Shown in pieces: positions 33,514-41,952 of a DNA stretch of 64,000 bases. The translations under genes were made by a program, and so were the position numbers. Below the pieces are notes generated by a model. It was not told where the DNA came from. It ran no database searches and saw only the letters and a list, made by a program, of their open reading frames with translations. This DNA comes from Thermatribacter sp048814795 (GTDB lineage: Bacteria > Atribacterota > Atribacteria > Atribacterales > Thermatribacteraceae), in assembly GCA_048814795.1 (NCBI GenBank), contig CP184673.1, positions 1,116,001-1,180,000 on the forward strand. Direction: 5' to 3'. Each line of letters opens with the position of its first letter. Within the stretch, counting starts at the first letter, position 1.

Positions 33514-34117
33514 ATGGAGCAAAGTCAATTTCAATGAAACTGCTTCTTTCATGGAGAGAGTAGCTCTCATCGAAGAATTGCTTGCTGATATGGGGCAGGC
33601 AATAAATAGTATTCTGGGTGATGACGAGCCTGAACATTCAGAGCCAGCAATGGATTCTTATCCTCTCCTGGAGAAAGACTGGCTGAATGAAATAAGTGAA
33701 CTTCTTGCTGCCCTGCACGATAAAGAAGAAAACCTGTTTAAGGCTCCACGGGAGCGCTGGAGTGGATTACAGGGTAAAAAATATGCCGACGTGGAAGAAC
33801 TGGATCTTTCTGAGCTTTTAAAGCTCTGTCGGAGTTTGCTTTCTACTCAAAGGGCGGAGGATGCTTTGCAATTAGATGCTCAATTTGCGGCGCTGGTTGA
33901 GGAGTGCAGGCGGAGGGTTTTGACTATTATAAACAAAAAGAAGAAAAGACAGTATGTCTGGTCTGTATTCTTTGAAAATGTTTATTCAAAAAAAGAGGCC
34001 ATTGCCACTTTCTTAGTTCTTCTGGACCTTATTTTTAGAAAGGTCTTTTTCCTGCGGGAGAAAAATGGTGACTACGTCTTGAGTGTTGAGGATGAGCGGG
34101 AAACATCTGAAAACTAA
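33497..34117 (+). CDS. scpA: Divergent segregation and condensation protein ScpA
   Basis: A 206-residue protein, shorter than usual ScpA (about 240-260). The C-terminal 60 residues (WSVFFENVYSKKEAIATFLVLLDLIFRKV) match the winged helix of ScpA kleisins that binds the SMC head cap, and a SELLKLCRSLL stretch resembles the middle. The typical N-terminal FEGPLDLLL...LI helix-turn-helix that grips the SMC neck is not recognisable. The call depends on the C-terminus and the trpS-scpA-scpB-rluB order. No frameshift is evident near the start. The SMC partner is outside the window. Confidence 0.75.
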   Translation: MELLDKWSKVNFNETASFMERVALIEELLADMGQAINSILGDDEPEHSEPAMDSYPLLEKDWLNEISELLAALHDKEENLFKAPRERWSGLQGKKYADVEELDLSELLKLCRSLLSTQRAEDALQLDAQFAALVEECRRRVLTIINKKKKRQYVWSVFFENVYSKKEAIATFLVLLDLIFRKVFFLREKNGDYVLSVEDERETSEN

Positions 34118-34655
34118 AGTGTTGGTGGAAGCCTTGCTGTTTTCCTCTCCCCGCGCTCTTTCTCTGGAAAAAATAAGCGAAATTGTGGGCTGTTCTCTTG
34201 AAGAGACTGAAGGGGCACTGCAAGAACTCTGCCTGGAGTTGAATCAGCGCGAAGGGGCCATTGTGGTGCGTAAGGTTGCTGGTAAATGGCAGATGGTGGT
34301 TCGTCCTGAAATTGGTTCTTTTTTGAAGCAGAAGTTACAGGTTGTTTCTCAAGGTAAACTCTCCAGAGCGGCTCTGGAGGTGCTGGCCATTATTGCGCTT
34401 CACCAGCCGGTGAGCAAGGGAGAGATAGATTTGAAGCGAGGAGTTGATTCGGGGAGCGTTCTCAGGTCTTTGCTTGAAAGGGGCCTGGTTTCAGTGGTTA
34501 CCGAAGATGCTGGTAAGAAATTTCCTCTTAAGTACCAGGTAACTGATAAATTCTATGAAGTTTTTGGGTTAGAGAGTGAAGAGACCTGGCGTAAAATATG
34601 TGCTAACTTTCTGGGGGAAGAAGATGGAGGAGCGTTTAAACAAATTTCTGGCTAA
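34092..34655 (+). CDS. scpB: Segregation and condensation protein ScpB
   Basis: Dimeric double winged-helix protein (187 residues) that binds the central part of ScpA in the SMC condensin. Motifs: VLVEALLFSSPRALSLEKIS, VVRKVAGKWQMVVRPEIG, LSRAALEVLAIIALHQPVSKGEID and RGVDSGSVLRSLLERGLV. The ATG at 34092 is taken; GTG at 34083 would add three residues. It overlaps both neighbours. Confidence 0.93.
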   Translation: MSGKHLKTKVLVEALLFSSPRALSLEKISEIVGCSLEETEGALQELCLELNQREGAIVVRKVAGKWQMVVRPEIGSFLKQKLQVVSQGKLSRAALEVLAIIALHQPVSKGEIDLKRGVDSGSVLRSLLERGLVSVVTEDAGKKFPLKYQVTDKFYEVFGLESEETWRKICANFLGEEDGGAFKQISG

Positions 34656-35379
34656 AGCCGGTGTGGCTGCAAGGAGAAAATGTGATCGTCTGATTCAAGA
34701 GGGTCGGGTTATGGTGAACGGTGAAGTCGTGCTCTCTCCTGGATACCGGGTTACCGAGAGAGATCAGGTAACCGTGGATGGTAAGCCGGTTGAATTTACG
34801 GGGGAGCAGTTCGTTTATTTTCAACTTTACAAACCCCGGGGTTACCTGACCACCCTTTTTGACCCCCTGGGAAGGAAGACGGTTGCCGAGCTTGTTCGAA
34901 ACATACCTGTGCGGGTCTTCCCGGTTGGTCGCCTAGATCAGGATAGCGAAGGCCTGCTGCTTTTCACCAATGATGGGCAGCTTGCTTATGTTCTTGCTCA
35001 TCCCCGCTTTGAAGTTGAAAAGGAATACCTGGTTTATGTTGCGGGCGAAGTAACTCTGCAGGAGCTGGATACTCTAAAGCGGGGCATAGAGTTCAACGAG
35101 AAAAGCTATCGTATTCGAGAGGGTTCGGTGATAAAGAAAAATACCTCTTTGAGTCTGGTTAGAGTGACTCTCACTGAAGGAAAAAAGCACGAAGTAAAAA
35201 TTCTTTTTGAAGAAATTGGGCATCCAGTGTTGCGACTTATCAGAGTAAGAATGGGTCCTGTAATTCTTGATTCCGGACTTCTTCCTGGAAAGTGGCGTTA
35301 TTTAAATGCTTATGAAGTAAAAGCTCTTCAAGATTTGCGAATCCGTCTTCTGCGAGGTAAGGTTAATGAAAAAACCTGA
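34624..35379 (+). CDS. rluB: rRNA pseudouridine synthase, RluB/RsuA family
   Basis: A 251-residue enzyme with an S4 domain at the N-terminus (ERLNKFLAKAGVAARRKCDRL) and a catalytic domain with VGRLDQDSEGLLLFTNDG, which holds the catalytic Asp, plus LTEGKKHEVKILFEEIGHPV. Family members make pseudouridine in 23S (RluB, 2605) or 16S (RsuA, 516) rRNA; position after scpB is the usual one for RluB. ATG at 34624 inside the end of scpB. Confidence 0.92.
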   Translation: MEERLNKFLAKAGVAARRKCDRLIQEGRVMVNGEVVLSPGYRVTERDQVTVDGKPVEFTGEQFVYFQLYKPRGYLTTLFDPLGRKTVAELVRNIPVRVFPVGRLDQDSEGLLLFTNDGQLAYVLAHPRFEVEKEYLVYVAGEVTLQELDTLKRGIEFNEKSYRIREGSVIKKNTSLSLVRVTLTEGKKHEVKILFEEIGHPVLRLIRVRMGPVILDSGLLPGKWRYLNAYEVKALQDLRIRLLRGKVNEKT

Positions 35380-35896
35380 AAGAAAAGGACTGGTACAGCT
35401 TTACATAGGCGATGGAAAGGGTAAAACCACGGCTTCTTTGGGATTAGCCCTTCGAGCAGCTGGTTGGGGCTGGAAAATTTTATATCTTCAATTTTTTAAA
35501 AAACGCTTTACTGGCGAACTGGCTTCCATGCAGTGCCTTCCGGGTGTAGAGTTTTATCAGTTTGGCTCTGGCGAGTTCCTTATAGGTCGAGAACCCTCCG
35601 AGCTGGATTTTAAGGAGTTCAAGTGTGGTTGGGAAGTAGCCAGGAAGGCCATGCTTGAGGGAGGATGGGACCTTATGGTGCTGGATGAATTTTGTTACGC
35701 TTTTTGGTATGATTTTTTAACTTTTGCCGAGTTTGAACGGGTTCTGGAAAATAAAATAAATTCCCTTGAAGTGGTGATTACAGGGAGGAAGGCACCCCGG
35801 GAACTGATTGAAAGAGCGGATCTGGTTTCGGAAATCAAATGCGTGAAACATCCCTTTCAAAAGGGAATTACCGCTCGAGAAGGTATAGAATTTTGA
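35366..35896 (+). CDS. cobO: Cob(I)alamin adenosyltransferase, CobO/BtuR type
   Basis: Transfers the adenosyl group of ATP to cobalamin, 176 residues. The P-loop is GDGKGKTTASLGLALRAAG, reversed relative to classical Walker A as in this family; LYLQFFKK and LMVLDEFCYAFWYDFL follow. No other cobalamin gene is in the window, so the enzyme suggests salvage or a B12-dependent enzyme elsewhere. ATG overlaps rluB by 14 bp. Confidence 0.92.
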   Translation: MKKPERKGLVQLYIGDGKGKTTASLGLALRAAGWGWKILYLQFFKKRFTGELASMQCLPGVEFYQFGSGEFLIGREPSELDFKEFKCGWEVARKAMLEGGWDLMVLDEFCYAFWYDFLTFAEFERVLENKINSLEVVITGRKAPRELIERADLVSEIKCVKHPFQKGITAREGIEF

Positions 35897-35927
35897 TGCT
35901 AATTATTGGTGGGGAGGTCGGGTAATA

Positions 35928-36302
35928 TTGATACGGGGAATAAGGGGGGCTGTTGTCGTAAGCAGCGACGACGCTCTTCAGGTGAAAAAGGTTACTCTCG
36001 AGCTTTTCGAGGCCATTCTGGAGAAAAATTTACTCAACGTGGAAGATATTGCGGCGGTTTTTATAACTATCACTCCTGACATTCAATCTGTCTTTCCTGC
36101 AGAAGCCATACGGGAGCAAGAAAAGTTTCGTTATATTCCTATCCTGTGCGCTCAGGAAGCTCAAGTGGCAGGTGGATTGCAAAGGTGTATACGGATTATG
36201 GTGTTGGCCAATACACCTTTTGACCAGGAAACGGTGAGACATGTCTATTTGGGGGAGGCAAAAAATCTTCGCAAAGATTTATTTGGCGAGGTTGACTCAT
36301 GA
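35928..36302 (+). CDS. aroH: Chorismate mutase, AroH type
   Basis: Trimeric monofunctional chorismate mutase of 124 residues converting chorismate to prephenate for Phe and Tyr. Key features: RGIRGAVVV with the N-terminal Arg, SVFPAEAIRE, ILCAQEAQVAGGLQRCIRIMV with the active Glu and Arg, and HVYLGEAKNLRKDL. TTG start at 35928 with GGGGAGGT at 35911-35918, 9 bp upstream. The 31-bp gap from cobO holds only this site. Confidence 0.93.
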   Translation: MIRGIRGAVVVSSDDALQVKKVTLELFEAILEKNLLNVEDIAAVFITITPDIQSVFPAEAIREQEKFRYIPILCAQEAQVAGGLQRCIRIMVLANTPFDQETVRHVYLGEAKNLRKDLFGEVDS

Positions 36303-37642
36303 AGGTTGCGCGGGTACATCCGGTGAATCGTCCTCTTGCTGGTTCTCTTTACTGTGCTCGTGACAAGTCTTTGAGCCACAGGGCGGCGATTCTGGCCGCC
36401 CTGGCTCAGGGAACTACTGAAGTGTCCGGGTTTTCTTTTTGTGAAGACTGTCTTTCCACTTTGTCCTGTTTGCGTCAGTTTGGAGTCAAAATTGAAACCT
36501 ATCCAGATGCTGGCAAAGTGGTTCTGGAAAGCGGTGGCTGGAGAGAGCTTGCAGAACCCGAGGATGTGCTTTATGCCGGTAACTCAGGAACCACGGCACG
36601 TCTTCTGTGTGGTGTTGCTTCCTGGGTGGAGGGGCTCACGGTGATGACTGGGGATGCAAGTTTGCGCCGCAGGCCTATGCGAAGGATAATCGAACCGCTT
36701 TCTCTGACCGGTGCTCAAATTGGGGGACGCAATGGTGACCGGTTTTTACCTCTTTTCGTCAGGGGTAAATATCCTCTCCGTCCCTTTGAGTATAACCTTC
36801 CCGTTGCCAGTGCTCAGGTAAAATCAGCATTGCTTTTTGCGGCACTGGGGGCCAGTGCCCCTTCCTGTATAAGAGAACCCTTTGCTTCCCGGGATCATAC
36901 CGAAAACATGCTCTCTTACCTTGGAGTTCAGTTAGAGAGAGAACCTGGCCGAATAGTGGTTTATCCTCCTCGTGGGTCGCTGAAAGCCAGAAATTTTTCG
37001 CTTCCTGGAGATGTTTCCTCAGCGGCCTTTCTTGTTGCAGCAGCCCTAACCATACCCGGATCTCGCATTTACATTCAGGATGTAGGCCTTAATCCTACTC
37101 GATCTGGCTTTCTGAGATGCATTGCTCAGATGGGTGGTCAGATAAAAATTCATAATCTGAGGGAGGAGTTTGGTGAACGCCGGGGAGACCTGGAGGTCGA
37201 ATTTTCTTCTTTGCGCGGCATTGACATAGGAAAAGAACTTATTCCTTCCCTTATTGATGAAGTGCCCATCCTTTCAGTTTTGGCCACTCAGGCTCGGGGA
37301 GTTACCTCTATAACCGGTGCAGAGGAACTGCGGGTGAAGGAATGTGATCGCCTGCGGGCGATGTTTCTGGGCTTAAAAGCCCTCGGGGCCAGAATTGAGG
37401 AACGCAATGACGGGTTGGTAATTGAAGGTCCTTCAAAGTTAAACGGAGGTAGGGTGGAAAGCTTTGGGGATCATCGTATTGCCATGAGCTTTGCTGTGGC
37501 AGGCCTGATTGCCAGGGAAACAGTGGAAATAGTGGACGTTGATTGTGTGAAGATAAGTTATCCCGAATTTTTTGATCATCTGCAAGTGTTGGGTTGCGAC
37601 GAGGTGGAATTTTGCGAACTTGAGGAGAGGAACTGTTTATGA
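36299..37642 (+). CDS. aroA: 3-Phosphoshikimate 1-carboxyvinyltransferase (EPSP synthase)
   Basis: Adds enolpyruvyl from PEP to shikimate 3-phosphate, 447 residues. Motifs: DKSLSHRAAILAALAQG, the LYAGNSGTTARLLCG loop, GDASLRRRPMRRIIEPL and the C-terminal VKECDRLRAM with FGDHRIAMSFAVAG. The loop has Gly at the position (G96 in E. coli) where Ala gives glyphosate insensitivity, so it looks class I-like at that site. Starts on the aroH stop. Confidence 0.96.
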   Translation: MKVARVHPVNRPLAGSLYCARDKSLSHRAAILAALAQGTTEVSGFSFCEDCLSTLSCLRQFGVKIETYPDAGKVVLESGGWRELAEPEDVLYAGNSGTTARLLCGVASWVEGLTVMTGDASLRRRPMRRIIEPLSLTGAQIGGRNGDRFLPLFVRGKYPLRPFEYNLPVASAQVKSALLFAALGASAPSCIREPFASRDHTENMLSYLGVQLEREPGRIVVYPPRGSLKARNFSLPGDVSSAAFLVAAALTIPGSRIYIQDVGLNPTRSGFLRCIAQMGGQIKIHNLREEFGERRGDLEVEFSSLRGIDIGKELIPSLIDEVPILSVLATQARGVTSITGAEELRVKECDRLRAMFLGLKALGARIEERNDGLVIEGPSKLNGGRVESFGDHRIAMSFAVAGLIARETVEIVDVDCVKISYPEFFDHLQVLGCDEVEFCELEERNCL

Positions 37643-38289
37643 AAAGGACGATTGCTATAGATGGTCCAGCAGGAGCCGGGAAAAGCACTGTAGCTTCTGA
37701 ACTGGCGGCAAGACTGGGCTATCTTTATGTAGACACTGGGGCTATGTACAGAGCGGTGACTCTTTTTCTAATCGCCAGGAAAATAGATATCGAAAATAGA
37801 AAACTGGTGCAGGAGTTGCTTGACCAGGTCGAAATAGAACTTACCGAAGAAGGCAGGGTTTTTCTCAATGGGAAAGAAGTAACCCGGGAAATCCGCACTC
37901 CGCTGGTGGATCAGATGGTTTCCCCAGTAGCTGCCTTGAAAGAAGTTCGTCAGTTTTTAAAAATTAAACAGCGTAACTTGGCTCTTTCTCGTCCTTCCAT
38001 AACCGAGGGTAGAGATATTGGTACAGTCATCTTACCTGATGCCGATTTGAAGGTTTTTCTTACTGCTTCCCCGGAAATAAGGGCTCGGAGAAGATGGTTA
38101 CAGCTAAAGGAGCGAGGGCAGGAAGTGGATTACAAATTGGTTTTGAGAAATATTCTGGAGCGGGATTACATTGATTCTAATCGCAGTGAGGCTCCTCTAA
38201 GGGTGCCCGAAGGAGCTTTACTGATAGATTCCTCGTTTATGAGTAAAGAGCAGGTAGTAGATTTACTTTATAACCTGGTGCAGCAATGA
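37639..38289 (+). CDS. cmk: Cytidylate kinase
   Basis: Phosphorylates CMP and dCMP, 216 residues. P-loop IDGPAGAGKSTVASELAARL at residues 7-16, then YVDTGAMYRAVTLF, EGRDIGTVILPDADLKVFL and SASPE-type LTASPEIRARRRWLQL, with DRxDSxRSEAPL as YIDSNRSEAPL. aroA-cmk-ispH-der is a frequent order in Clostridia and Thermotogota. ATG overlaps the aroA stop. Confidence 0.96.
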   Translation: MKRTIAIDGPAGAGKSTVASELAARLGYLYVDTGAMYRAVTLFLIARKIDIENRKLVQELLDQVEIELTEEGRVFLNGKEVTREIRTPLVDQMVSPVAALKEVRQFLKIKQRNLALSRPSITEGRDIGTVILPDADLKVFLTASPEIRARRRWLQLKERGQEVDYKLVLRNILERDYIDSNRSEAPLRVPEGALLIDSSFMSKEQVVDLLYNLVQQ

Positions 38290-39170
38290 TTAAAAAAGTA
38301 ATGGTGGCCAGGAAGGCTGGTTTCTGTCCCGGTGTAGAGCGAGCTTTCCAGAAAGCTCTTCAGGCTTTAGAGAAAAAACAGGGGCTGGTTTTTTTGTTTG
38401 GAGAGCTGGTTCATAACCGGCAGGTCATGGAGTTTTTAATTAATAAAGGAGCCCGGGTTGTTAATAATCTTTTAGATATTCCTGCTGGAGCGACAGTAAT
38501 TACTCGTTCTCATGGCATAAAAAAAGAGGATTTTGAGATTTTAAGATCAAAAGGCTTAAAAATCGTGGATACTACCTGTCCTCGGGTGAGGAAAGCTCAT
38601 TTTCTGGCTCAGAGGATGCAGAGAGAGAACGAGGGCTTGATCGTGCTGGGAGACTACCGGCACCCAGAGGTTGAAGCCTTGCTGAGCTATATCAATTCCG
38701 AGGTGGTGGTTTGCAGTAAAGATCCGAAGGAATGGGAGGATATAGCAGGTTGGCTGGAGAGTCGACACTTTGTGGGATTGGTGGAACAGACCACTCTCCC
38801 CAGGTCTGTGGTGGATACCTTTCAGGCATGGTTTGAGAAACGCTTTCCGGATGTTGAGTTGCAGGTTGCTTATACTCTCTGCCCGGAAACCGAGGAGAGG
38901 CAGCAGGAGCTTCTGGATGTGATACGCACCCAAAAAATTGATGCGGTGATAGTGGTGGGAGGCAAAAACAGTGCTAATACCCGGGCACTCTTTCTTTTGG
39001 CACAACAGGAGGGAGTCAGAGTTTTTTGGGTGGAAACCGCAGAGGAGCTTTCTTCTCTTCCTCAGCTTGAAGGCGAGGTTTTGCTGGTAAGTGGCGCTTC
39101 TACTCCCCGTGCTATAGTGGAAGAGGTTGAAAGGAGCCTTCGAAGCGAGGCTGGCAAACAGAATGGGTGA
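38286..39170 (+). CDS. ispH: 4-Hydroxy-3-methylbut-2-enyl diphosphate reductase
   Basis: Last MEP-pathway enzyme, giving IPP and DMAPP, 294 residues. The three Fe-S ligands are visible: Cys in RKAGFCPGVERA, Cys in VDTTCPRVRKAH, Cys in AYTLCPETEERQ. LFGELVHNRQVMEFL and VVVGGKNSANTRALF also match. Partner ispG and dxr lie at 47.8-51 kb. No S1-domain fusion follows, unlike in some Clostridia. Overlaps cmk by 4 bp. Confidence 0.95.
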   Translation: MIKKVMVARKAGFCPGVERAFQKALQALEKKQGLVFLFGELVHNRQVMEFLINKGARVVNNLLDIPAGATVITRSHGIKKEDFEILRSKGLKIVDTTCPRVRKAHFLAQRMQRENEGLIVLGDYRHPEVEALLSYINSEVVVCSKDPKEWEDIAGWLESRHFVGLVEQTTLPRSVVDTFQAWFEKRFPDVELQVAYTLCPETEERQQELLDVIRTQKIDAVIVVGGKNSANTRALFLLAQQEGVRVFWVETAEELSSLPQLEGEVLLVSGASTPRAIVEEVERSLRSEAGKQNG

Positions 39171-40503
39171 GCATGAAAAACGACCGCTGGTTGTAATAGT
39201 AGGAAGGACCAACGTTGGAAAGTCTACCCTGTTTAATCGTTTGGCTGGGAGAAGGATAGCTATTGTGGATCCTACCCCGGGGGTGACACGGGATCTACTG
39301 GAGGAAGTCGTTGATTTTCAGGGTATAGAAGCAAGGGTTGTGGACACAGGGGGTATCGAGTTTGATTCTCAGGAATTCCTCCAGAGTGTGGTCGAGAAAA
39401 AAGCCTGGGAGATTATTGAGGAGGCCGATCTGGTAATATTTGTGGTTGATGGAAGAGCGTCTCTTGCTTTTTCTGAACAGGAATTGATGGTCCGTTTGCG
39501 TCGTCTGGGGAAACGATTGTTGCTGGTTATCAATAAAAGGGAGGGAATGACCCACGAAGTTCCTCCTGCTGACTTTTTTAGTCTGGGCGTGGAAAACATG
39601 CTGCAAATATCTGCGTTACATGGTGATGGAATAAAACGCCTAAAAGAAACGGTAGGCGAACTTCTGAAGGGAATGGTTTCCGAGAGCAAAGCAGCTTCTC
39701 CACCACAACGTTCCAAAATAGTGGTTCTTGGGAAGCCCAACGTGGGCAAATCTACTCTCTGTAACTTGCTTTTTGGCCGGGAACGTTGCATTGTCAGCGA
39801 TGTACCGGGAACCACCAGAGATGCTGTTACTATACCCGTTGACACCCCTTTTGGTAATTATCAGTTAATTGATACAGCAGGACTGATAAGAAAAGCTCGT
39901 CTCCAGAACGCGGTTTCTTTTTATGCTCAGACCAGAGCTCAACGTGCTTTGCAGGAGGCCGATCTGTGCATTCTGGTGATTGATCCTTTAAGTGGAGTAA
40001 CCCGCCAGGATAAAAGAATAGCTGCTCAGGTTGCTGAACAGAAAAAGTGTTGTCTGATTTTCCTGAACAAGTGGGATCTGGTGCAAAAGCTTAATCCCAA
40101 TTTTCCCCAGACCAAAATTGAAGAATGGGCCCGTCGAGATTTGAGTTTTCTCCACTATGCAAGCTTCCTGGTGGGTTCTGCACTGGATGCTGGTGTCAGA
40201 GATAAAATTTTTGCAACTCTGGCTGGTATAATCACTCGTTACTATCAGAGAGTTAAAACCAGTGTTCTCAATGAAATTCTGGAGCAGGGACTGTCTGAGG
40301 TTAGGGCAAGAGGTTTTTTATCCGAAAAAATTAAACTTTACTATGCCACTCAGACTCGCATTGCCCCTCCCTGTATACGTGTTTATACTAATTTCATGGA
40401 TGAAGAAGCTAAGAGGAGAGTCGTCAGAATTGTGGAACAAATATTCAGGCAAAGATTGAACTGGGAAGGAGTGCCTCTGGATATTGAACTGCAAAGAAAG
40501 TGA
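39163..40503 (+). CDS. der: Ribosome biogenesis GTPase Der
   Basis: Double GTPase (EngA) needed for 50S maturation, 446 residues. G1 motifs GRTNVGKSTLFNRLAG near residue 14 and GKPNVGKSTLCNLL near 190, each followed by PGVTRD or PGTTRDA, DTGG or DTAG. NKRE is in the first domain, NKWD in the second. A KH-like domain ends the protein (IKLYYATQTRIAPP). ATG at 39163 is chosen inside the end of ispH. Confidence 0.95.
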   Translation: MGEHEKRPLVVIVGRTNVGKSTLFNRLAGRRIAIVDPTPGVTRDLLEEVVDFQGIEARVVDTGGIEFDSQEFLQSVVEKKAWEIIEEADLVIFVVDGRASLAFSEQELMVRLRRLGKRLLLVINKREGMTHEVPPADFFSLGVENMLQISALHGDGIKRLKETVGELLKGMVSESKAASPPQRSKIVVLGKPNVGKSTLCNLLFGRERCIVSDVPGTTRDAVTIPVDTPFGNYQLIDTAGLIRKARLQNAVSFYAQTRAQRALQEADLCILVIDPLSGVTRQDKRIAAQVAEQKKCCLIFLNKWDLVQKLNPNFPQTKIEEWARRDLSFLHYASFLVGSALDAGVRDKIFATLAGIITRYYQRVKTSVLNEILEQGLSEVRARGFLSEKIKLYYATQTRIAPPCIRVYTNFMDEEAKRRVVRIVEQIFRQRLNWEGVPLDIELQRK

Positions 40504-41407
40504 TTATTTAAAGGCTTTTTTGTATTATCTTGAAGCGGAACGTGGTTATTCAACACACACCATTGAAAATTATCGACGAGTGGTTGAACAATTTGCTCTT
40601 TTCTTAAAAAGTAAAAATAAAGGTTTGCTGGAGGCTACTCCTGAAGACATAAGTTCTTTTCTGGTTCATCTCAAGGTTCAGAGTGGCTTGAGCAGGGTTT
40701 CTCAACAGAATAAACTTTCTGCTTTGAGGACTTTTTATCGCTTCTTGAAAAAAAGAGAGCTGGTGTCTTCCAATCCGGCGCAGGAAGTGGGGGGTATCAA
40801 AACTGAAAAGAAGTTACCGACCTTTTTGACACTTTCGGAAATCGATCAATTACTGTCTTTTTTGAAGAAAAGATATTTTGAAAATAAGTGTTTTTTAAAT
40901 GCTCGTAACTGGGCCATTTTTGAGCTCTTTTACGCAAGTGGTCTCCGGGTCAGTGAAATGGCGGGCTTAAAAAGAGAAAACATTGATTTACACAATCGTC
41001 TGGTGAGAGTCTATGGAAAGGGCAAACGAGAGAGAATTGTACCCTTTAACGAAAGCACTCGCCAGGCGTTGCAGGAATATGAAACATTTAGGGAGCTTTT
41101 TAAGGATAGAGAGGAGTATTTTTTTGTTAATCGTCGGGGAGGAAGACTGAGTGCGCGGGGCATAAGAAAAGTGTTTGAGCACGTTTTGAGAGAGGCCGGT
41201 ATATTTGAGAAAAAAATTTCTCCGCATACCTTAAGACATACTTTTGCAACTCATTTCCTGGCTGGCGGTGGTGAATTAAGATTGGTACAGGAAATGCTTG
41301 GCCATGCCAGTCTTTCTACTACTCAAATTTACACCCATATAGATTGGGAGAGAATGCGCAAGGTGTATGATTTAACCCATCCTCATTCCGGGAGGCGAGA
41401 AGATTGA
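40484..41407 (+). CDS. xerC: Tyrosine recombinase XerC/XerD family
   Basis: Site-specific recombinase of 307 residues that resolves chromosome dimers. SAM-like core-binding domain at 1-90, catalytic domain after about 110. The catalytic set is complete: Arg in YASGLRVSEMAGL, Lys in VYGKGKRER, HTLRH with His and Arg, His in MLGHASLSTTQIYTH, and the nucleophile Tyr. Its place before hslVU parallels codV in Bacillus, favouring a chromosomal Xer over a mobile integrase. TTG start overlapping der by 20 bp. Confidence 0.92.
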   Translation: MNCKESDYLKAFLYYLEAERGYSTHTIENYRRVVEQFALFLKSKNKGLLEATPEDISSFLVHLKVQSGLSRVSQQNKLSALRTFYRFLKKRELVSSNPAQEVGGIKTEKKLPTFLTLSEIDQLLSFLKKRYFENKCFLNARNWAIFELFYASGLRVSEMAGLKRENIDLHNRLVRVYGKGKRERIVPFNESTRQALQEYETFRELFKDREEYFFVNRRGGRLSARGIRKVFEHVLREAGIFEKKISPHTLRHTFATHFLAGGGELRLVQEMLGHASLSTTQIYTHIDWERMRKVYDLTHPHSGRRED

Positions 41408-41940
41408 AGCAAACCTTTTATGGCACTACGGTTGTTGCTGTGTTGAAAGAGGGTAAAGGAGCTATGGGGTGCGATGGACAGGTCACATTTAACGAAGCTG
41501 TTTTGAAGCATGGAGCCCGCAAGATTCGTCGTCTCTTGGAAGGTAAAGTCCTGGTAGGTTTTGCTGGTAGTGGGGCCGATTGCCTGGCCCTTTTGGAGCG
41601 TTTTGAAGAGAAATTGAGTGCCTACAGTGGTAATTTGCCCCGAGCGGCGATTGAGCTTGCTAAACTATGGAGGACAGATAGAATGTTGCGCCATCTGGAC
41701 GCTTTGCTTTTGGCGATGGATGCTTCGCATATTCTTATTATTTCCGGGCGTGGTGATGTTATAGAACCTGATGAGCCGGTGGCTGCGATCGGCTCAGGTG
41801 GTAATTATGCTCTTGCTGCTGCCAAGGCGTTACTTCGTAACACAGATCTTCCGCCGGAAAGGGTAGTGGAGGAATCTTTGAAGATAGCTTCGGAGATATG
41901 TATTTACACCAACCAGCAGTTAACACTTGAGAAGCTTTGA
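41404..41940 (+). CDS. hslV: ATP-dependent protease proteolytic subunit HslV
   Basis: Threonine protease, ClpQ, forming a double hexamer capped by HslU. The 178-residue sequence has TVVAVLKEGKGAMGCDGQ; the mature N-terminal Thr should be Thr8 after a propeptide MKQTFYG. Lys in RKIRRLLEGKVL corresponds to the catalytic Lys region, and AIGSGGNYALAAAKAL is characteristic. TTG start overlapping xerC; hslU begins 12 bp downstream. Confidence 0.95.
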   Translation: MKQTFYGTTVVAVLKEGKGAMGCDGQVTFNEAVLKHGARKIRRLLEGKVLVGFAGSGADCLALLERFEEKLSAYSGNLPRAAIELAKLWRTDRMLRHLDALLLAMDASHILIISGRGDVIEPDEPVAAIGSGGNYALAAAKALLRNTDLPPERVVEESLKIASEICIYTNQQLTLEKL

Positions 41941-41952
41941 GGAGGTCATGGG

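Noticed and set aside
40484..41407. Phage or integron integrase
   Set aside because: The tyrosine recombinase sits in a housekeeping run directly before hslVU, with no att-like repeats, tRNA or cargo genes nearby.
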